Positions 54,109 to 63,361 of a stretch of 64,000 nucleotides of DNA are shown here, in pieces. The translations under genes and the position numbers were made by a program. The notes beneath the pieces are model-generated. The model was not told where the DNA came from and searched no databases. It saw nothing but the letters and a program-made list of their open reading frames with translations. How positions within the stretch are numbered: the first letter of the stretch is position 1; every line of letters begins with the position of its first letter. The DNA is from Caballeronia glebae (GTDB taxonomy: Bacteria > Pseudomonadota > Gammaproteobacteria > Burkholderiales > Burkholderiaceae), in the NCBI RefSeq assembly GCF_001545035.1, contig NZ_FCOJ02000020.1:1-64000 (forward strand), read 5' to 3'.

Positions 54109-54636
54109 ATGGCCGATGCAGACATCGAACGTAAGTCGTGGGAGCAACCCGCCGAAGCGAGCTTCGAGCAATGGATGGATTCGCGCGTCGCGCGACTCGA
54201 CACGCGCCGCTACGACTGGGACGCGCTCAAGTTCCAGGCCGATTACGACCCGAAGTATCGCCGCGCGCAGATGCGCTATGTCGGCACCGGCGGCACGGGC
54301 GTCGCGAAGGACATGAACACGATTCCCGCCGGCAGCTTCACGTTTTCCACGATGGTCATTCCCGCCGGCAATATCGGGCCAAGCCATATTCATATCGACG
54401 TTGAAGAGATTTTCTTCGTGCTGCGCGGAAAGATGAAGGTCGTCTGCGAGAAGGACGGCAAGACGTGGGAAGCCGTGCTCGGCGAGCGCGATCTCATTTC
54501 CGTGCCGCCGGGCGTGTATCGCACGGAGATCAACATCGGCGAGGAAGACGCGCTGATGTGCGTGATGCTCGGCGCATCGAAGCCCATCACGCCGACGTAT
54601 CCGCCGGAATCGCCCTTGGCGAAGCTCAAGCGCTGA
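54109..54636 (+). CDS. Cupin domain protein
   Basis: A 175-residue protein with a single cupin barrel. The metal motif reads GPSHIHIDVEEIFFVLRG with His93, His95 and a Glu (99 or 100), matching the first cupin motif. Residues 1-60 are a helical extension. It could be a metal-dependent isomerase or dioxygenase acting on a ring-cleavage product, or a sensor. It follows the SDR by 29 bases and precedes the hydrolase by seven. Confidence 0.82.
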   Translation: MADADIERKSWEQPAEASFEQWMDSRVARLDTRRYDWDALKFQADYDPKYRRAQMRYVGTGGTGVAKDMNTIPAGSFTFSTMVIPAGNIGPSHIHIDVEEIFFVLRGKMKVVCEKDGKTWEAVLGERDLISVPPGVYRTEINIGEEDALMCVMLGASKPITPTYPPESPLAKLKR

Positions 54637-54643
54637 GGCCGCG

Positions 54644-55504
54644 ATGAACATCGAGACGCTCGCGTGTTTTCCGGACATGCATATCGATACCGCGCACGGC
54701 ATCACGGGTTATCGCGAGGCAGGTGCGATGCATCTGCGCACTCTGCCCGTCGTGTTGCTGCACGGGATCGGCTCGGGCGCGGCGTCGTGGGTTCGGCAGC
54801 TCGATACGCTCGGTGCGAAGCGGCGCGTGCTCGCGTGGGATGCGCCGGGGTATGGCGTGTCCACGCCTGTCGCCGCCGACTCGCCCGTTGCCGCCGACTA
54901 TGCGAATGCACTGCGCGCGTGGCTCGATGCGATGGATGTCGATCGCTGCGTGCTCGTCGGCCATTCGCTCGGCGCGATCGTCGCGGGATCGTTTGCGGTG
55001 CATGCGCCCGAGCGCGTCGCGGGCTTGTTGCTGATATCGCCGGCTGCGGGTTACGGCGCTGCATCCACGGAACTGCGCGAATCGAAACGCGACGCGCGTC
55101 TCGCGATGCTGAAAGAACTCGGCCCGCAAGGACTCGCGCGCGAGCGCAGCGCCAACATGGTCTCGCAATACGCCGATGAAGCCGCGCGCGAATGGGTCCG
55201 CTGGAACATGGCGCGCATCGTGCCCGAAGGCTACACGCAAGCGACGCATCTGCTCGCGAACGCGGATCTCGCGGCGGACATCGCGCGCTTTCACGGACGC
55301 ATCGCGGTGGCGGTGGGCGCGCAGGACGCGATCACGCCGCCCGATGCGTGCGAGCGCATCGCTCAGGCCGCGCGCGTCAGTCTGCAAGTAATGCCGCGCG
55401 CGGGGCACGCAGGTTACGTCGAATCGCCCGCTGCCTACACGGCGCTGATCGACACGTTTTGCCAGGGCATCGAATGCCACACGAAAGACGGAGTACCGCA
55501 ATGA
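54644..55504 (+). CDS. Alpha/beta hydrolase (C-C bond hydrolase candidate)
   Basis: A 286-residue hydrolase with HG oxyanion loop (VVLLHGIGSGAASW), nucleophile Ser108 in GHSLGA, Asp in VGAQDAITPPDA and His in GHAGYVESP. With an extradiol dioxygenase in the same operon, hydrolysis of the ring-fission product (as MhpC or BphD do) is the simplest role. It ends in ATGA overlap with the IclR gene. Confidence 0.88.
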   Translation: MNIETLACFPDMHIDTAHGITGYREAGAMHLRTLPVVLLHGIGSGAASWVRQLDTLGAKRRVLAWDAPGYGVSTPVAADSPVAADYANALRAWLDAMDVDRCVLVGHSLGAIVAGSFAVHAPERVAGLLLISPAAGYGAASTELRESKRDARLAMLKELGPQGLARERSANMVSQYADEAAREWVRWNMARIVPEGYTQATHLLANADLAADIARFHGRIAVAVGAQDAITPPDACERIAQAARVSLQVMPRAGHAGYVESPAAYTALIDTFCQGIECHTKDGVPQ

Positions 55505-56361
55505 CATCCCTCGCCACAGAAGAAGCCGACAAAGGCGAACCGACTTACATCGTGCCGGGACTCGAACGCGGATTGAAAATCCTCACGGAGTTCTCGCCGC
55601 GTGAACCGGTGCTCGGCGCGCCCGAATTGTCGCGTCGGCTCGGCATTCCACGCACGACGGTGTTTCGCCTGTTGCAGACGCTCGAATCGCTCGGCTTTCT
55701 GGAACGCGCGGACAAGGACCGCAATTATCGGCTGGGCGTCGCCGTGCTGCGTCTCGGCTTCGAGTATCTGAGTTCGCTCGAACTGACCGATCTCGGCCTG
55801 CCGATCATCGAGGCATTGCGCGACGCGACGGGACTCACGAGCCACATTCTCATTCGCGATGGCCGCGATGTCGTGTTCGTCGCGAAAGCGCAGAGTCACG
55901 CGCCGATCTTCAGTTCGGTGAAGGTCAACGTCGGCACGCGCCTTCCCGCGCATGCAACGACGCACGGTCACGTATTGATGGGCGATCTTTCGCTCGACGA
56001 GCTGTGCGCGCTCTATCCGGAAGCGCATCTCGAACGCTTCACGAAGTCCACGCCCGAAACTGTGGCAGAGCTTTACGAGCGCGTGAAAGAAGACGCCGAA
56101 CGCGGCTACGCGACGAGCCAGTCTTCTTTCGAGCGCGGCATTTCGGTCGTCACCGCGCCGGTTCGCAACGACACGGGGCGCATCGTCGCCGTCATCACGA
56201 CGACGATCCCGCGTCCCGAGATCGACGCCGCGTTGCTCGGCAGCGGTCTCATCGAACGTGTCCGCGAAGCCGCCGATGCGCTCTCGATGCGGCTCAACTA
56301 TCGGCCGGGCGCGCGTTCGTCGGCGTCGAACCGCTACATGAAATCTCTGGGGTTGCAATGA
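55501..56361 (+). CDS. IclR-family regulator (paralogue 2, within the operon)
   Basis: A 286-residue IclR regulator starting MTSLATEEADKGEPTYIVPG, with winged helix GIPRTTVFRLLQTLESLGFL and effector domain VNVGTRLPAHATTHGHVLMG. It is coupled on both sides (ATGA overlaps), so its level follows that of the catabolic enzymes, which suits feedback control. By eye it shares about 70 percent identity with paralogue 1 at 49199-50098. A likely operator repeat lies at 51584-51599. Confidence 0.92.
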   Translation: MTSLATEEADKGEPTYIVPGLERGLKILTEFSPREPVLGAPELSRRLGIPRTTVFRLLQTLESLGFLERADKDRNYRLGVAVLRLGFEYLSSLELTDLGLPIIEALRDATGLTSHILIRDGRDVVFVAKAQSHAPIFSSVKVNVGTRLPAHATTHGHVLMGDLSLDELCALYPEAHLERFTKSTPETVAELYERVKEDAERGYATSQSSFERGISVVTAPVRNDTGRIVAVITTTIPRPEIDAALLGSGLIERVREAADALSMRLNYRPGARSSASNRYMKSLGLQ

Positions 56362-57173
56362 TTCAAATCGATCTCACCGGGCAAGTTGCCGTCGTCACCG
56401 GCGGTTCGTCGGGCATCGGCTTCGCGACGGCGCGCTTGTTCCTGCAAGCAGGCGCGGCGGTAGCCATCTGCGGGCGCGACAGCGAACGGCTCGACGCTGC
56501 GCAGGCCTCGCTTGCGACGGAATTTCCGCAAGCGCAACTGCTCGCCGCGCGCTGCGACGTGCTCGATGCCGAACAGGTTGGCGGCTTCGCAGCACAAGTG
56601 ATGCAGCGCTTCGGCCGCGTCGACATGCTGGTGAACAACGCGGGCCAGGGCCGCGTTTCCACCTTCGCCGATACCTCCGACGAGGCCTGGCGCGACGAAC
56701 TGGAGTTGAAGTACTTCAGCATCATCCGGCCGACGCGCGCCTTTTTGCCGATGCTGAAAGACGCGCCCTCGCCCGCGATCGTCTGCGTGAACTCGCTGCT
56801 CGCGCTGCAACCCGAGCCGCATATGGTCGCGACTTCATCGGCGCGCGCGGGCGTGTTGAGCCTCGTGAAATCGCTCGCGACGGAACTCGCGCCGCAGCGC
56901 ATCCGCGTGAATTCGATTCTGATCGGCATCGTCGAATCGGGGCAATGGAAGCGCCGCTATCAGAACTATTTGAACGAGAACGCCGCAAGTCCCGAGCGCC
57001 AGAGCTGGGAGCAATGGAGCGGCGAACTCGCGCGCAAGAAAAACGTTCCGCTCGCCCGCTTCGGCTTACCTGAAGAAGCGGCGCAAGCGCTCTTCTATCT
57101 CGCAACAACGCTGTCGTCGTACACGACCGGCAGTCATATCGATGTTTCCGGAGGCTTTGCTCGTCATGTCTGA
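56358..57173 (+). CDS. SDR-fold protein lacking the catalytic Tyr-Lys pair
   Basis: A 271-residue protein with the SDR cofactor loop TGGSSGIGFA, NNAG and Ser146, but the YxxxK signature is replaced: VATSSARAG has Thr159 and Arg163 at the Tyr and Lys positions. Helices and length otherwise fit the family. It may bind NAD(P) yet use another chemistry, such as hydration or isomerisation, or be a structural partner. It overlaps the IclR gene by four bases and the TPP enzyme by eight. Confidence 0.82.
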   Translation: MIQIDLTGQVAVVTGGSSGIGFATARLFLQAGAAVAICGRDSERLDAAQASLATEFPQAQLLAARCDVLDAEQVGGFAAQVMQRFGRVDMLVNNAGQGRVSTFADTSDEAWRDELELKYFSIIRPTRAFLPMLKDAPSPAIVCVNSLLALQPEPHMVATSSARAGVLSLVKSLATELAPQRIRVNSILIGIVESGQWKRRYQNYLNENAASPERQSWEQWSGELARKKNVPLARFGLPEEAAQALFYLATTLSSYTTGSHIDVSGGFARHV

Positions 57174-58833
57174 AAAAACCACGGTCGGCGAACTGATCGC
57201 CGCATTCCTCGAACAGTGCGGCGTGCGCACGGCGTTCGGCGTGATCTCGATTCACAACATGCCGATCCTCGATGCGATCGGGCGTCGCGGCAATATCCGC
57301 TATGTCGGCGCGCGCGGCGAAGCGGGCGCGCTGAACATGGCCGACGGTCTCGCGCGCGTATGCGGCGAACTGGGCGTCGCGCTCACGTCCACGGGCACGG
57401 CCGCCGGCAACGCAGCGGGCGCGATGGTCGAAGCGTTGACCGCGGGCACGCCGCTGCTGCACATCACGGGGCAGATCGAAACCGAATATCTCGATCAGGA
57501 CCTCGCGTATATCCACGAGGCGCCGGATCAGTTGTCGATGCTGCAATCGATCTCGAAGGCCGCGTTCCGCGTGCGCACCGTGGACACCGCGTTGCCGACG
57601 ATCCGCGAAGCCGTGCGCGTTGCGCGCACCGCGCCGGCGGGTCCGGTGAGCGTGGAGATTCCCATCGACATTCAGGCTGCCGAAATCGAATGGCCGGCGG
57701 ATCTCGCCGCGCCGCACGTCGGCGCGCTCACGCACGACAGTCTGCGCGTGAAGCAACTCGCCGATGCGCTCACCAACGCGAAGCGTCCGTTGCTGTGGCT
57801 CGGCGGCGGCACGCGTCACGCGCGCGGCGCGGTCGAGCGGCTGGTCAAGCTCGGCTTCGGCGTCGTGACGAGCGTGCAAGGCCGCGGCGTGCTGCCGGAA
57901 GATCATCCGGCGACGCTCGGCGCGTTCAACGTGCACCCGAGCGTCGAGGCGTTCTACAAGACTTGCGATGCGCTCGTGGTCGTCGGCTCGCGTCTGCGCG
58001 GCAACGAAACGCTGAAGTACAAACTCGCGCTGCCGCAGCCGCTTTATCGCATCGACGCCGATGCCCTCGCCGACAGCCGCGGCTATCGCAACGATCTCTT
58101 CGTACACGGCGATGCATCGCGCGTGCTCGACGAACTCGCGACGCTGCTCGAAGGCCGCATCCGCATCGATGCGTCGTTCGCGGGCGATCTCGCCGCCGCG
58201 CGCGAAACGGCCGTCGCGGAAGTATCGAAGGGACTGGGGCCGTACAAGCGTCTCGTCGATTCGCTGCAACGCGCCGTGGGCCGCGACTACAACTGGGTGC
58301 GCGACGTGACGATCTCGAACAGCACGTGGGGCAATCGCCTCCTGAAGATCTTCAACCCGCGTGCGGGCGTGCATGCACTCGGCGGCGGCATCGGCCAGGG
58401 CATGCAGATGGCCATCGGCGCGGCGCTTTCCGGCGCGGCGAAGAAGACCGTCGCGCTCGTGGGCGACGGCGGTCTGATGGTCAATGTCGGCGAACTCGCC
58501 ACGGCCGTGCAGGAAAAAGCGAACGTGATGATCGTGCTGATGAACGATCAATGTTATGGCGTGATCCGCAACATCCAGGACGCGAACTATGGCGGCCGAC
58601 GCATGTTCGTCGATCTGCATCAGCCGGATTTTGCGCAGTTCTGCGCGAGTCTCGGTCTTGCGCATCGCCGCATCACGTCGCTCGATCAGGCCGATGACAT
58701 CGTGCGCGAAGGGCTCGCCATCGACGGTCCGGTGCTCGTCGAAGTGGACATGCTGTCGGTCGGCTCGTTCGCCACCGCGTTCGCCGGGCCGCCCGTGAAG
58801 AAGGAAGAGCCGAAGGAGCCGGAATATGCGTGA
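57166..58833 (+). CDS. Thiamine-pyrophosphate-dependent enzyme (acetolactate synthase/decarboxylase fold)
   Basis: A 555-residue enzyme with catalytic Glu52 ([13 protein letters not shown]), a central domain, and the TPP motif GDGG near residue 431 followed by NDQCYG. Family members decarboxylate 2-keto acids or carry out carboligation. In this operon it may process a keto acid from ring fission. The ATG at 57166 follows GGAGG by eleven bases and overlaps the SDR stop by eight. It overlaps the next gene by eight bases. Confidence 0.85.
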   Translation: MSEKTTVGELIAAFLEQCGVRTAFGVISIHNMPILDAIGRRGNIRYVGARGEAGALNMADGLARVCGELGVALTSTGTAAGNAAGAMVEALTAGTPLLHITGQIETEYLDQDLAYIHEAPDQLSMLQSISKAAFRVRTVDTALPTIREAVRVARTAPAGPVSVEIPIDIQAAEIEWPADLAAPHVGALTHDSLRVKQLADALTNAKRPLLWLGGGTRHARGAVERLVKLGFGVVTSVQGRGVLPEDHPATLGAFNVHPSVEAFYKTCDALVVVGSRLRGNETLKYKLALPQPLYRIDADALADSRGYRNDLFVHGDASRVLDELATLLEGRIRIDASFAGDLAAARETAVAEVSKGLGPYKRLVDSLQRAVGRDYNWVRDVTISNSTWGNRLLKIFNPRAGVHALGGGIGQGMQMAIGAALSGAAKKTVALVGDGGLMVNVGELATAVQEKANVMIVLMNDQCYGVIRNIQDANYGGRRMFVDLHQPDFAQFCASLGLAHRRITSLDQADDIVREGLAIDGPVLVEVDMLSVGSFATAFAGPPVKKEEPKEPEYA

Positions 58834-59650
58834 TCCCCGTCATGCACAGCATGCGATCGACATCGCGATGATCGGCTTCGGCGCGATCGGACGCGCGGTG
58901 TATCGCGCGCTCGACAACGATCCGCTCGTGCGCATCTCGCATGTGATCGTGCCGGAACGCGATCGCGATCACGTGCGCTCGGTGCTCGGCGATCGCATCG
59001 ATGTGGTTTCGCGCGTCGATGCGCTCGCCAGTCATCCGGAATTCGCGCTCGAATGCGCGGGACATGCGGCGCTCGTCGATCACGTCGTGCCTTTGCTTAA
59101 GTCGGGCACGGACTGCGCGGTCGCGTCGATCGGGGCGCTCTCGGAAGCCGGTCTGTTCGATGCACTCTCCGATGCCGCCGATGAAGGCGCGGCCACGATC
59201 ACGCTGCTCTCGGGCGCGATCGGCGGCGTCGATGCGCTCGCCGCCGCGAAAGAAGGCGGCCTCGACGACGTGCAATATACCGGCCGCAAGCCGCCGCTCG
59301 GCTGGCTCGGCACGCCCGCCGAATTGCTCTGCGATCTCGCGTCGCTGACCGAAGAGAAGGTCATCTTCGAGGGCACCGCGCGCGATGCGGCGCGGCTGTA
59401 TCCGAAGAACGCGAATGTCGCGGCGACCATCGCTCTGGCCGGCCTCGGGCTCGACGGCACGCGCGTGCGCCTGATCGCCGATCCGGCTGTCGAGCGCAAC
59501 GTGCATCGCATCGTCGCGCGCGGCGCATTCGGCGAAATGTCGCTGGAAATGTGCGGCAAGCCGTTGCCGTCGAATCCCAAGACATCGGCACTGACCGCAT
59601 TCAGCGCAATCCGTGCGTTGCGCAATCGCGCCGCGCGTTGCGTCATCTAA
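58826..59650 (+). CDS. Aspartate dehydrogenase-like (NadX family) protein
   Basis: A 274-residue protein with an amino-terminal NAD fold ([14 protein letters not shown]) and the NadX features [24 protein letters not shown] and [20 protein letters not shown]. NadX oxidises L-aspartate to iminoaspartate for NAD synthesis, but here no nadA or nadC is linked; it lies among aromatic catabolic genes. It could act on an amino or imino intermediate of a nitrogen-containing substrate. AAGGAG precedes the start. Confidence 0.85.
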   Translation: MRDPRHAQHAIDIAMIGFGAIGRAVYRALDNDPLVRISHVIVPERDRDHVRSVLGDRIDVVSRVDALASHPEFALECAGHAALVDHVVPLLKSGTDCAVASIGALSEAGLFDALSDAADEGAATITLLSGAIGGVDALAAAKEGGLDDVQYTGRKPPLGWLGTPAELLCDLASLTEEKVIFEGTARDAARLYPKNANVAATIALAGLGLDGTRVRLIADPAVERNVHRIVARGAFGEMSLEMCGKPLPSNPKTSALTAFSAIRALRNRAARCVI

Positions 59651-59664
59651 GGAGCTTTTGGAAG

Positions 59665-61155
59665 ATGAATCATCCCGACACTTCGCTCGTGACGTCCAGC
59701 GATATCTACATCGGCGGCGAGTGGCGCCAAGGGCGCGGCAATCAGTACGCGAGCCTCTATCCCGCCGATCAAACGGTAAACGCGGAAATCAGCACCGCCA
59801 ATGCCGACGACGCGCGCGAAGCCGTCGAGAGCGCGGATCGCGCCTTCAGAAAGGCCGACTGGGCCGGACTGAAGCCGCACCAACGCGCCGCCGTTCTGCA
59901 TCGCATCGCGAGTCTGATCGAAGCGCGTCACGAAGCGCTCGCGCAATTGCAGCGTCGCGACAACGGCAAGCCGATCAGCGAAACACGCGCATTGGTGACG
60001 AGCGCGTCCAGCACGTTCCGCTACTTCGCGGCGTGTCTCGAAACGCTCGAAGAAGAACTCACGCCCTCGCGCGGCGACTATCTGACGATGAGCGTGCACG
60101 AACCGCTCGGCGTCGTCGCGGCGATCACGCCGTGGAATTCGCCGATCGCGTCCGATGCGCAAAAGCTCGCGCCCGCGCTCGCGGCAGGCAACGCCGTCGT
60201 GCTGAAACCCGCCGAAGTCACACCGCTTGCGTCGCTCGCGCTCGCGCGCATCTGCGAAGAAGCGGGCGTGCCGAAAGGCGTCGTGAGCGTGCTGCCGGGC
60301 AAAGGCTCCGTGATCGGCGATGCGCTCGTGCGTCATCCGCTCGTGAAGAAGGTCGCGTTCACGGGCGGCACCGAAGTGGGCCGCGGCATCGCGCGTCTCG
60401 CGGCGGAAAAGCTGATGCCGGTCTCGCTCGAACTGGGCGGCAAGTCGCCGACCATCGTCTATGCCGACGCGGATCTCGATCATGCGGTAAACGGCGTGCT
60501 GTACGGCATCTTCAGCTCTTCGGGCGAATCGTGCATCGCGGGTTCGCGGCTCTTCGTCGAGCGCAAGGTGTATGGCGAATTCATGGCGCGTCTCGTCGAT
60601 GGCGCGCGCAAACTGCGCGTCGGCGATCCGACGCGCGAGAACACGCAGATGGGTCCGCTGATCACGTCGCAACATCGCGAGAGCATCGAACGCTATGTCG
60701 CGCTCGGTCTCGAAGAAGGCGGAACGTTGTTGTGCGGCGGCGAGCGTCCGACGGGCGACGGCCGCGAGAAAGGCTTCTTCTATCTGCCGACGATCATCGA
60801 AGGTCTCACGAACGACGCGCGCATGTGCCAGGAAGAAATCTTCGGCCCGGTGCTCGCCGCCCTGCCCTTCGACGATGAAACCGCTCTGCTCGAACAGGCG
60901 AACGACAGCGTGTTCGGCCTCGCCGCCGGCATCTGGACGCGCGACTACAAGCGCGCATGGAACGTCGCGCGCGTGCTGAACACCGGCACGGTCTGGATCA
61001 ACACCTACAAGCAGTTTTCAATTTCGACGCCTTTCGGCGGCTGGAAGGACAGCGGCATGGGACGCGAGAAAGGCCGCCTGGGTCTGCGCGAGTACATGCA
61101 GCAGAAAAGCCTGTACTGGGGCTTGAACGATGCCCCGCTACCGTGGGCGAACTGA
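59665..61155 (+). CDS. NAD(P)-dependent aldehyde dehydrogenase
   Basis: A 496-residue ALDH with Asn158 (PWNSP), Glu256 (SLELGGKSP) and nucleophile Cys290 (SSGESCIAGSR), all conserved. Close in look to hydroxymuconic-semialdehyde or betaine aldehyde dehydrogenases. It likely oxidises a semialdehyde produced by ring fission. GGAG lies 11 bases before the ATG; it starts 14 bases after the NadX-like gene. Confidence 0.9.
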   Translation: MNHPDTSLVTSSDIYIGGEWRQGRGNQYASLYPADQTVNAEISTANADDAREAVESADRAFRKADWAGLKPHQRAAVLHRIASLIEARHEALAQLQRRDNGKPISETRALVTSASSTFRYFAACLETLEEELTPSRGDYLTMSVHEPLGVVAAITPWNSPIASDAQKLAPALAAGNAVVLKPAEVTPLASLALARICEEAGVPKGVVSVLPGKGSVIGDALVRHPLVKKVAFTGGTEVGRGIARLAAEKLMPVSLELGGKSPTIVYADADLDHAVNGVLYGIFSSSGESCIAGSRLFVERKVYGEFMARLVDGARKLRVGDPTRENTQMGPLITSQHRESIERYVALGLEEGGTLLCGGERPTGDGREKGFFYLPTIIEGLTNDARMCQEEIFGPVLAALPFDDETALLEQANDSVFGLAAGIWTRDYKRAWNVARVLNTGTVWINTYKQFSISTPFGGWKDSGMGREKGRLGLREYMQQKSLYWGLNDAPLPWAN

Positions 61156-61165
61156 AGGAGTTGCC

Positions 61166-62131
61166 ATGACGATTCTCGGCATTGAACGAATCACCTACGG
61201 CGTGACCGACCTCGACACCTGCCGGCGTTTCTTCGCCGACTGGGGCCTGAAGGAAGTCGCCCGCGATGAAACGCGCGCGCGTTTCGAAACCCTGAACGGC
61301 TGCGAAGTGCTGCTCGCACTTGCCGACGATCCCGCGCTGCCGCCCGCTTTCGAAAGCGGTCCGACGCTGCGCGAAGTCACGTGGGCCGTCGCCACGCGCG
61401 AAGAACTCGATGCATTGCGCGGACGCTTCGCGGGCCAGCCCGGCCACGTCGAAACGGACGAGGCGGTCGGTTGCATCGATCCGAACGGCATGGCGATTCG
61501 CGTCGAAGTAACCAACAAGCGCGATATCGACGTGAAGGGCTCGCCCTCGAACGTGTGGGGACAGACCTTGCGCATCAATACGCCGAGCCCCGTCTATGAA
61601 CGCGCGGAGCCGGTCGAAGTGGGACACGTCGTGTTCTTCACGAACTGCGTCGCGGAGCAGGAGAAGTTCTATCACGAACTGCTCGGCTTCGAGACGTCGG
61701 ACCGCTATCCGGGACGCGGCGCGTTCATGCGTTGCGCGCCGCACGGCGGCCATCACGATCTGTTTCTTCTGCAACTGCCCGACGGCAAGCGCGGCCTGAA
61801 CCACGTCGCGTTCACCGTGCGCGATATCCACGAAGTATTCGGCGGCGGCCTGCACATCAGCCGCTGCGGCTGGACCACGCAACTCGGGCCGGGACGTCAT
61901 CCGGTGTCGTCGGCGTACTTCTGGTATTTCAGGAATCCGGCGGGCGGTCTCATCGAGTATTACGCGGACGAAGACGTGCTCACGCCCGAATGGCAGCCGC
62001 GCGACTTCGAGCCCGGTCCGACCGTGTTCGCTGAATGGGCCGTCGATGGCGGGCTCGACGGCAACACGCGCCGCCAGAAAGATGCGAAGGCGCCGGAAGG
62101 CAAGTTCATGACGGAGCGGAAAAATGGCTGA
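61166..62131 (+). CDS. Type I extradiol ring-cleavage dioxygenase (VOC family)
   Basis: A 321-residue two-domain vicinal-oxygen-chelate enzyme. The iron ligands are His154 (VGHVVFF), His213 (LNHVAF) and Glu264 (LIEYY), as in catechol 2,3-dioxygenase and BphC. It should open a catechol-like ring next to the hydroxyl groups. AAGGAG precedes the start. It overlaps the reductase gene by eight bases. This is the strongest evidence that the operon degrades an aromatic compound by meta cleavage. Confidence 0.9.
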   Translation: MTILGIERITYGVTDLDTCRRFFADWGLKEVARDETRARFETLNGCEVLLALADDPALPPAFESGPTLREVTWAVATREELDALRGRFAGQPGHVETDEAVGCIDPNGMAIRVEVTNKRDIDVKGSPSNVWGQTLRINTPSPVYERAEPVEVGHVVFFTNCVAEQEKFYHELLGFETSDRYPGRGAFMRCAPHGGHHDLFLLQLPDGKRGLNHVAFTVRDIHEVFGGGLHISRCGWTTQLGPGRHPVSSAYFWYFRNPAGGLIEYYADEDVLTPEWQPRDFEPGPTVFAEWAVDGGLDGNTRRQKDAKAPEGKFMTERKNG

Positions 62132-63341
62132 TCTTCAGACAGTCGTCGTGATCGGCGGCGGGCAGGCGGCGGGATGGATCGTCAAGACGCTACGCAAGGA
62201 AGGCTTCGACGGCCGCCTCGTGATGATCGCCGACGAGATCCATCTGCCATATGAACGTCCGCCGTTGTCGAAGGCCGTGCTCGCGGGCGAAGCGGATATC
62301 GAAACCGTGCGTCTCGTCGATCACGACGCGTTCGCCGAGCTGAACGTCGAAGCGTGGCAGCCTGAATGCGCGGCATCGATCGATCGCGACGCGCGCATCG
62401 TGCGCACCGCGAGCGGACGCGAAGTGCACTACGACCGGCTCGTCATCGCGACGGGCGGCGCAGCGCGGCGTCTGCCGGCGTCGATGGTCCGGACTTCGCA
62501 TCTCGCCTATTTGCGCACGCTCGACGACGCCGTGCTCATCGGCAAGCGTCTGCGCGAGAGCCATGCGAAGCGGCTGCTCGTGATCGGCGGCGGATGGATT
62601 GGCCTCGAAGTCGCGGCAACCGCGAAGAAGCTCGGCGTCGACGTGACGGTGATCGAAGGCGCGCCGCGTCTGTGCGGACGTTCGGTGCCCGAGAGCGTGT
62701 CGGCGTTTCTGCTGAAGCTGCATCGCGATAACGGTGTCGATGTGCGGCTCGATGCATCGCTCGTGTCGCTCGAAGACTTCGAAGGCGGCGTGCGCGCGCG
62801 ACTCGCCGACGGCACGACGCTCGACGCCGGTTTCGCCGTCGCGGGCATCGGCCTCGCGCCGCACACGGCCATCGCGGAGAGCGCGGGCATCGAGGTGAAC
62901 GACGGCATCGTCGTCGACGAGTTCGGCGCGACCAACGATGCGCACGTGTTCGCTTGCGGCGACGTCGCCAATCATCCGAACGCGTGGCTGAAGCGTCGCG
63001 TGCGTCTCGAATCGTGGGCGAACGCGCAGAATCAGGCGATCGCGACGGCGCGCGCGGTGCTCGGCGTGCGCACGCCGTATGCGGAAATTCCGTGGTTCTG
63101 GTCGGATCAGTACGACGTGAATCTGCAGATTCTCGGCGACATTCCACCGGGCGCCACGTCTGTCGTGCGCGGCGATCTGGACGCGCGTCGCGCATCGCTC
63201 TTCTTCTTCGATGGCGATACGTTGCGCGGCGTCATCGCGATCAACGCGACGCGCGACTTGAAGGTCGCGAAGAAATGGATGAGCCAGGGACGCGCTGTAG
63301 ATATCGCGTCACTCGCGGACACGGCGAAAGCACTCGCATAA
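62124..63341 (+). CDS. FAD-dependent ferredoxin reductase
   Basis: A 405-residue flavoprotein with FAD motif VVVIGGGQAAG at 7-17, NAD motif VIGGGWIGLEVAATAKK near 150, and FACGDVANHP near 280. It belongs to the ferredoxin reductase group that serves Rieske dioxygenases (BphA4, ThcD). It completes the three-component oxygenase with the ferredoxin at 51628 and the oxygenase at 52273, although it lies ten kilobases downstream of both in the operon. Confidence 0.9.
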   Translation: MADLQTVVVIGGGQAAGWIVKTLRKEGFDGRLVMIADEIHLPYERPPLSKAVLAGEADIETVRLVDHDAFAELNVEAWQPECAASIDRDARIVRTASGREVHYDRLVIATGGAARRLPASMVRTSHLAYLRTLDDAVLIGKRLRESHAKRLLVIGGGWIGLEVAATAKKLGVDVTVIEGAPRLCGRSVPESVSAFLLKLHRDNGVDVRLDASLVSLEDFEGGVRARLADGTTLDAGFAVAGIGLAPHTAIAESAGIEVNDGIVVDEFGATNDAHVFACGDVANHPNAWLKRRVRLESWANAQNQAIATARAVLGVRTPYAEIPWFWSDQYDVNLQILGDIPPGATSVVRGDLDARRASLFFFDGDTLRGVIAINATRDLKVAKKWMSQGRAVDIASLADTAKALA

Positions 63342-63361
63342 ACATACAGACGGGAGCAGGC

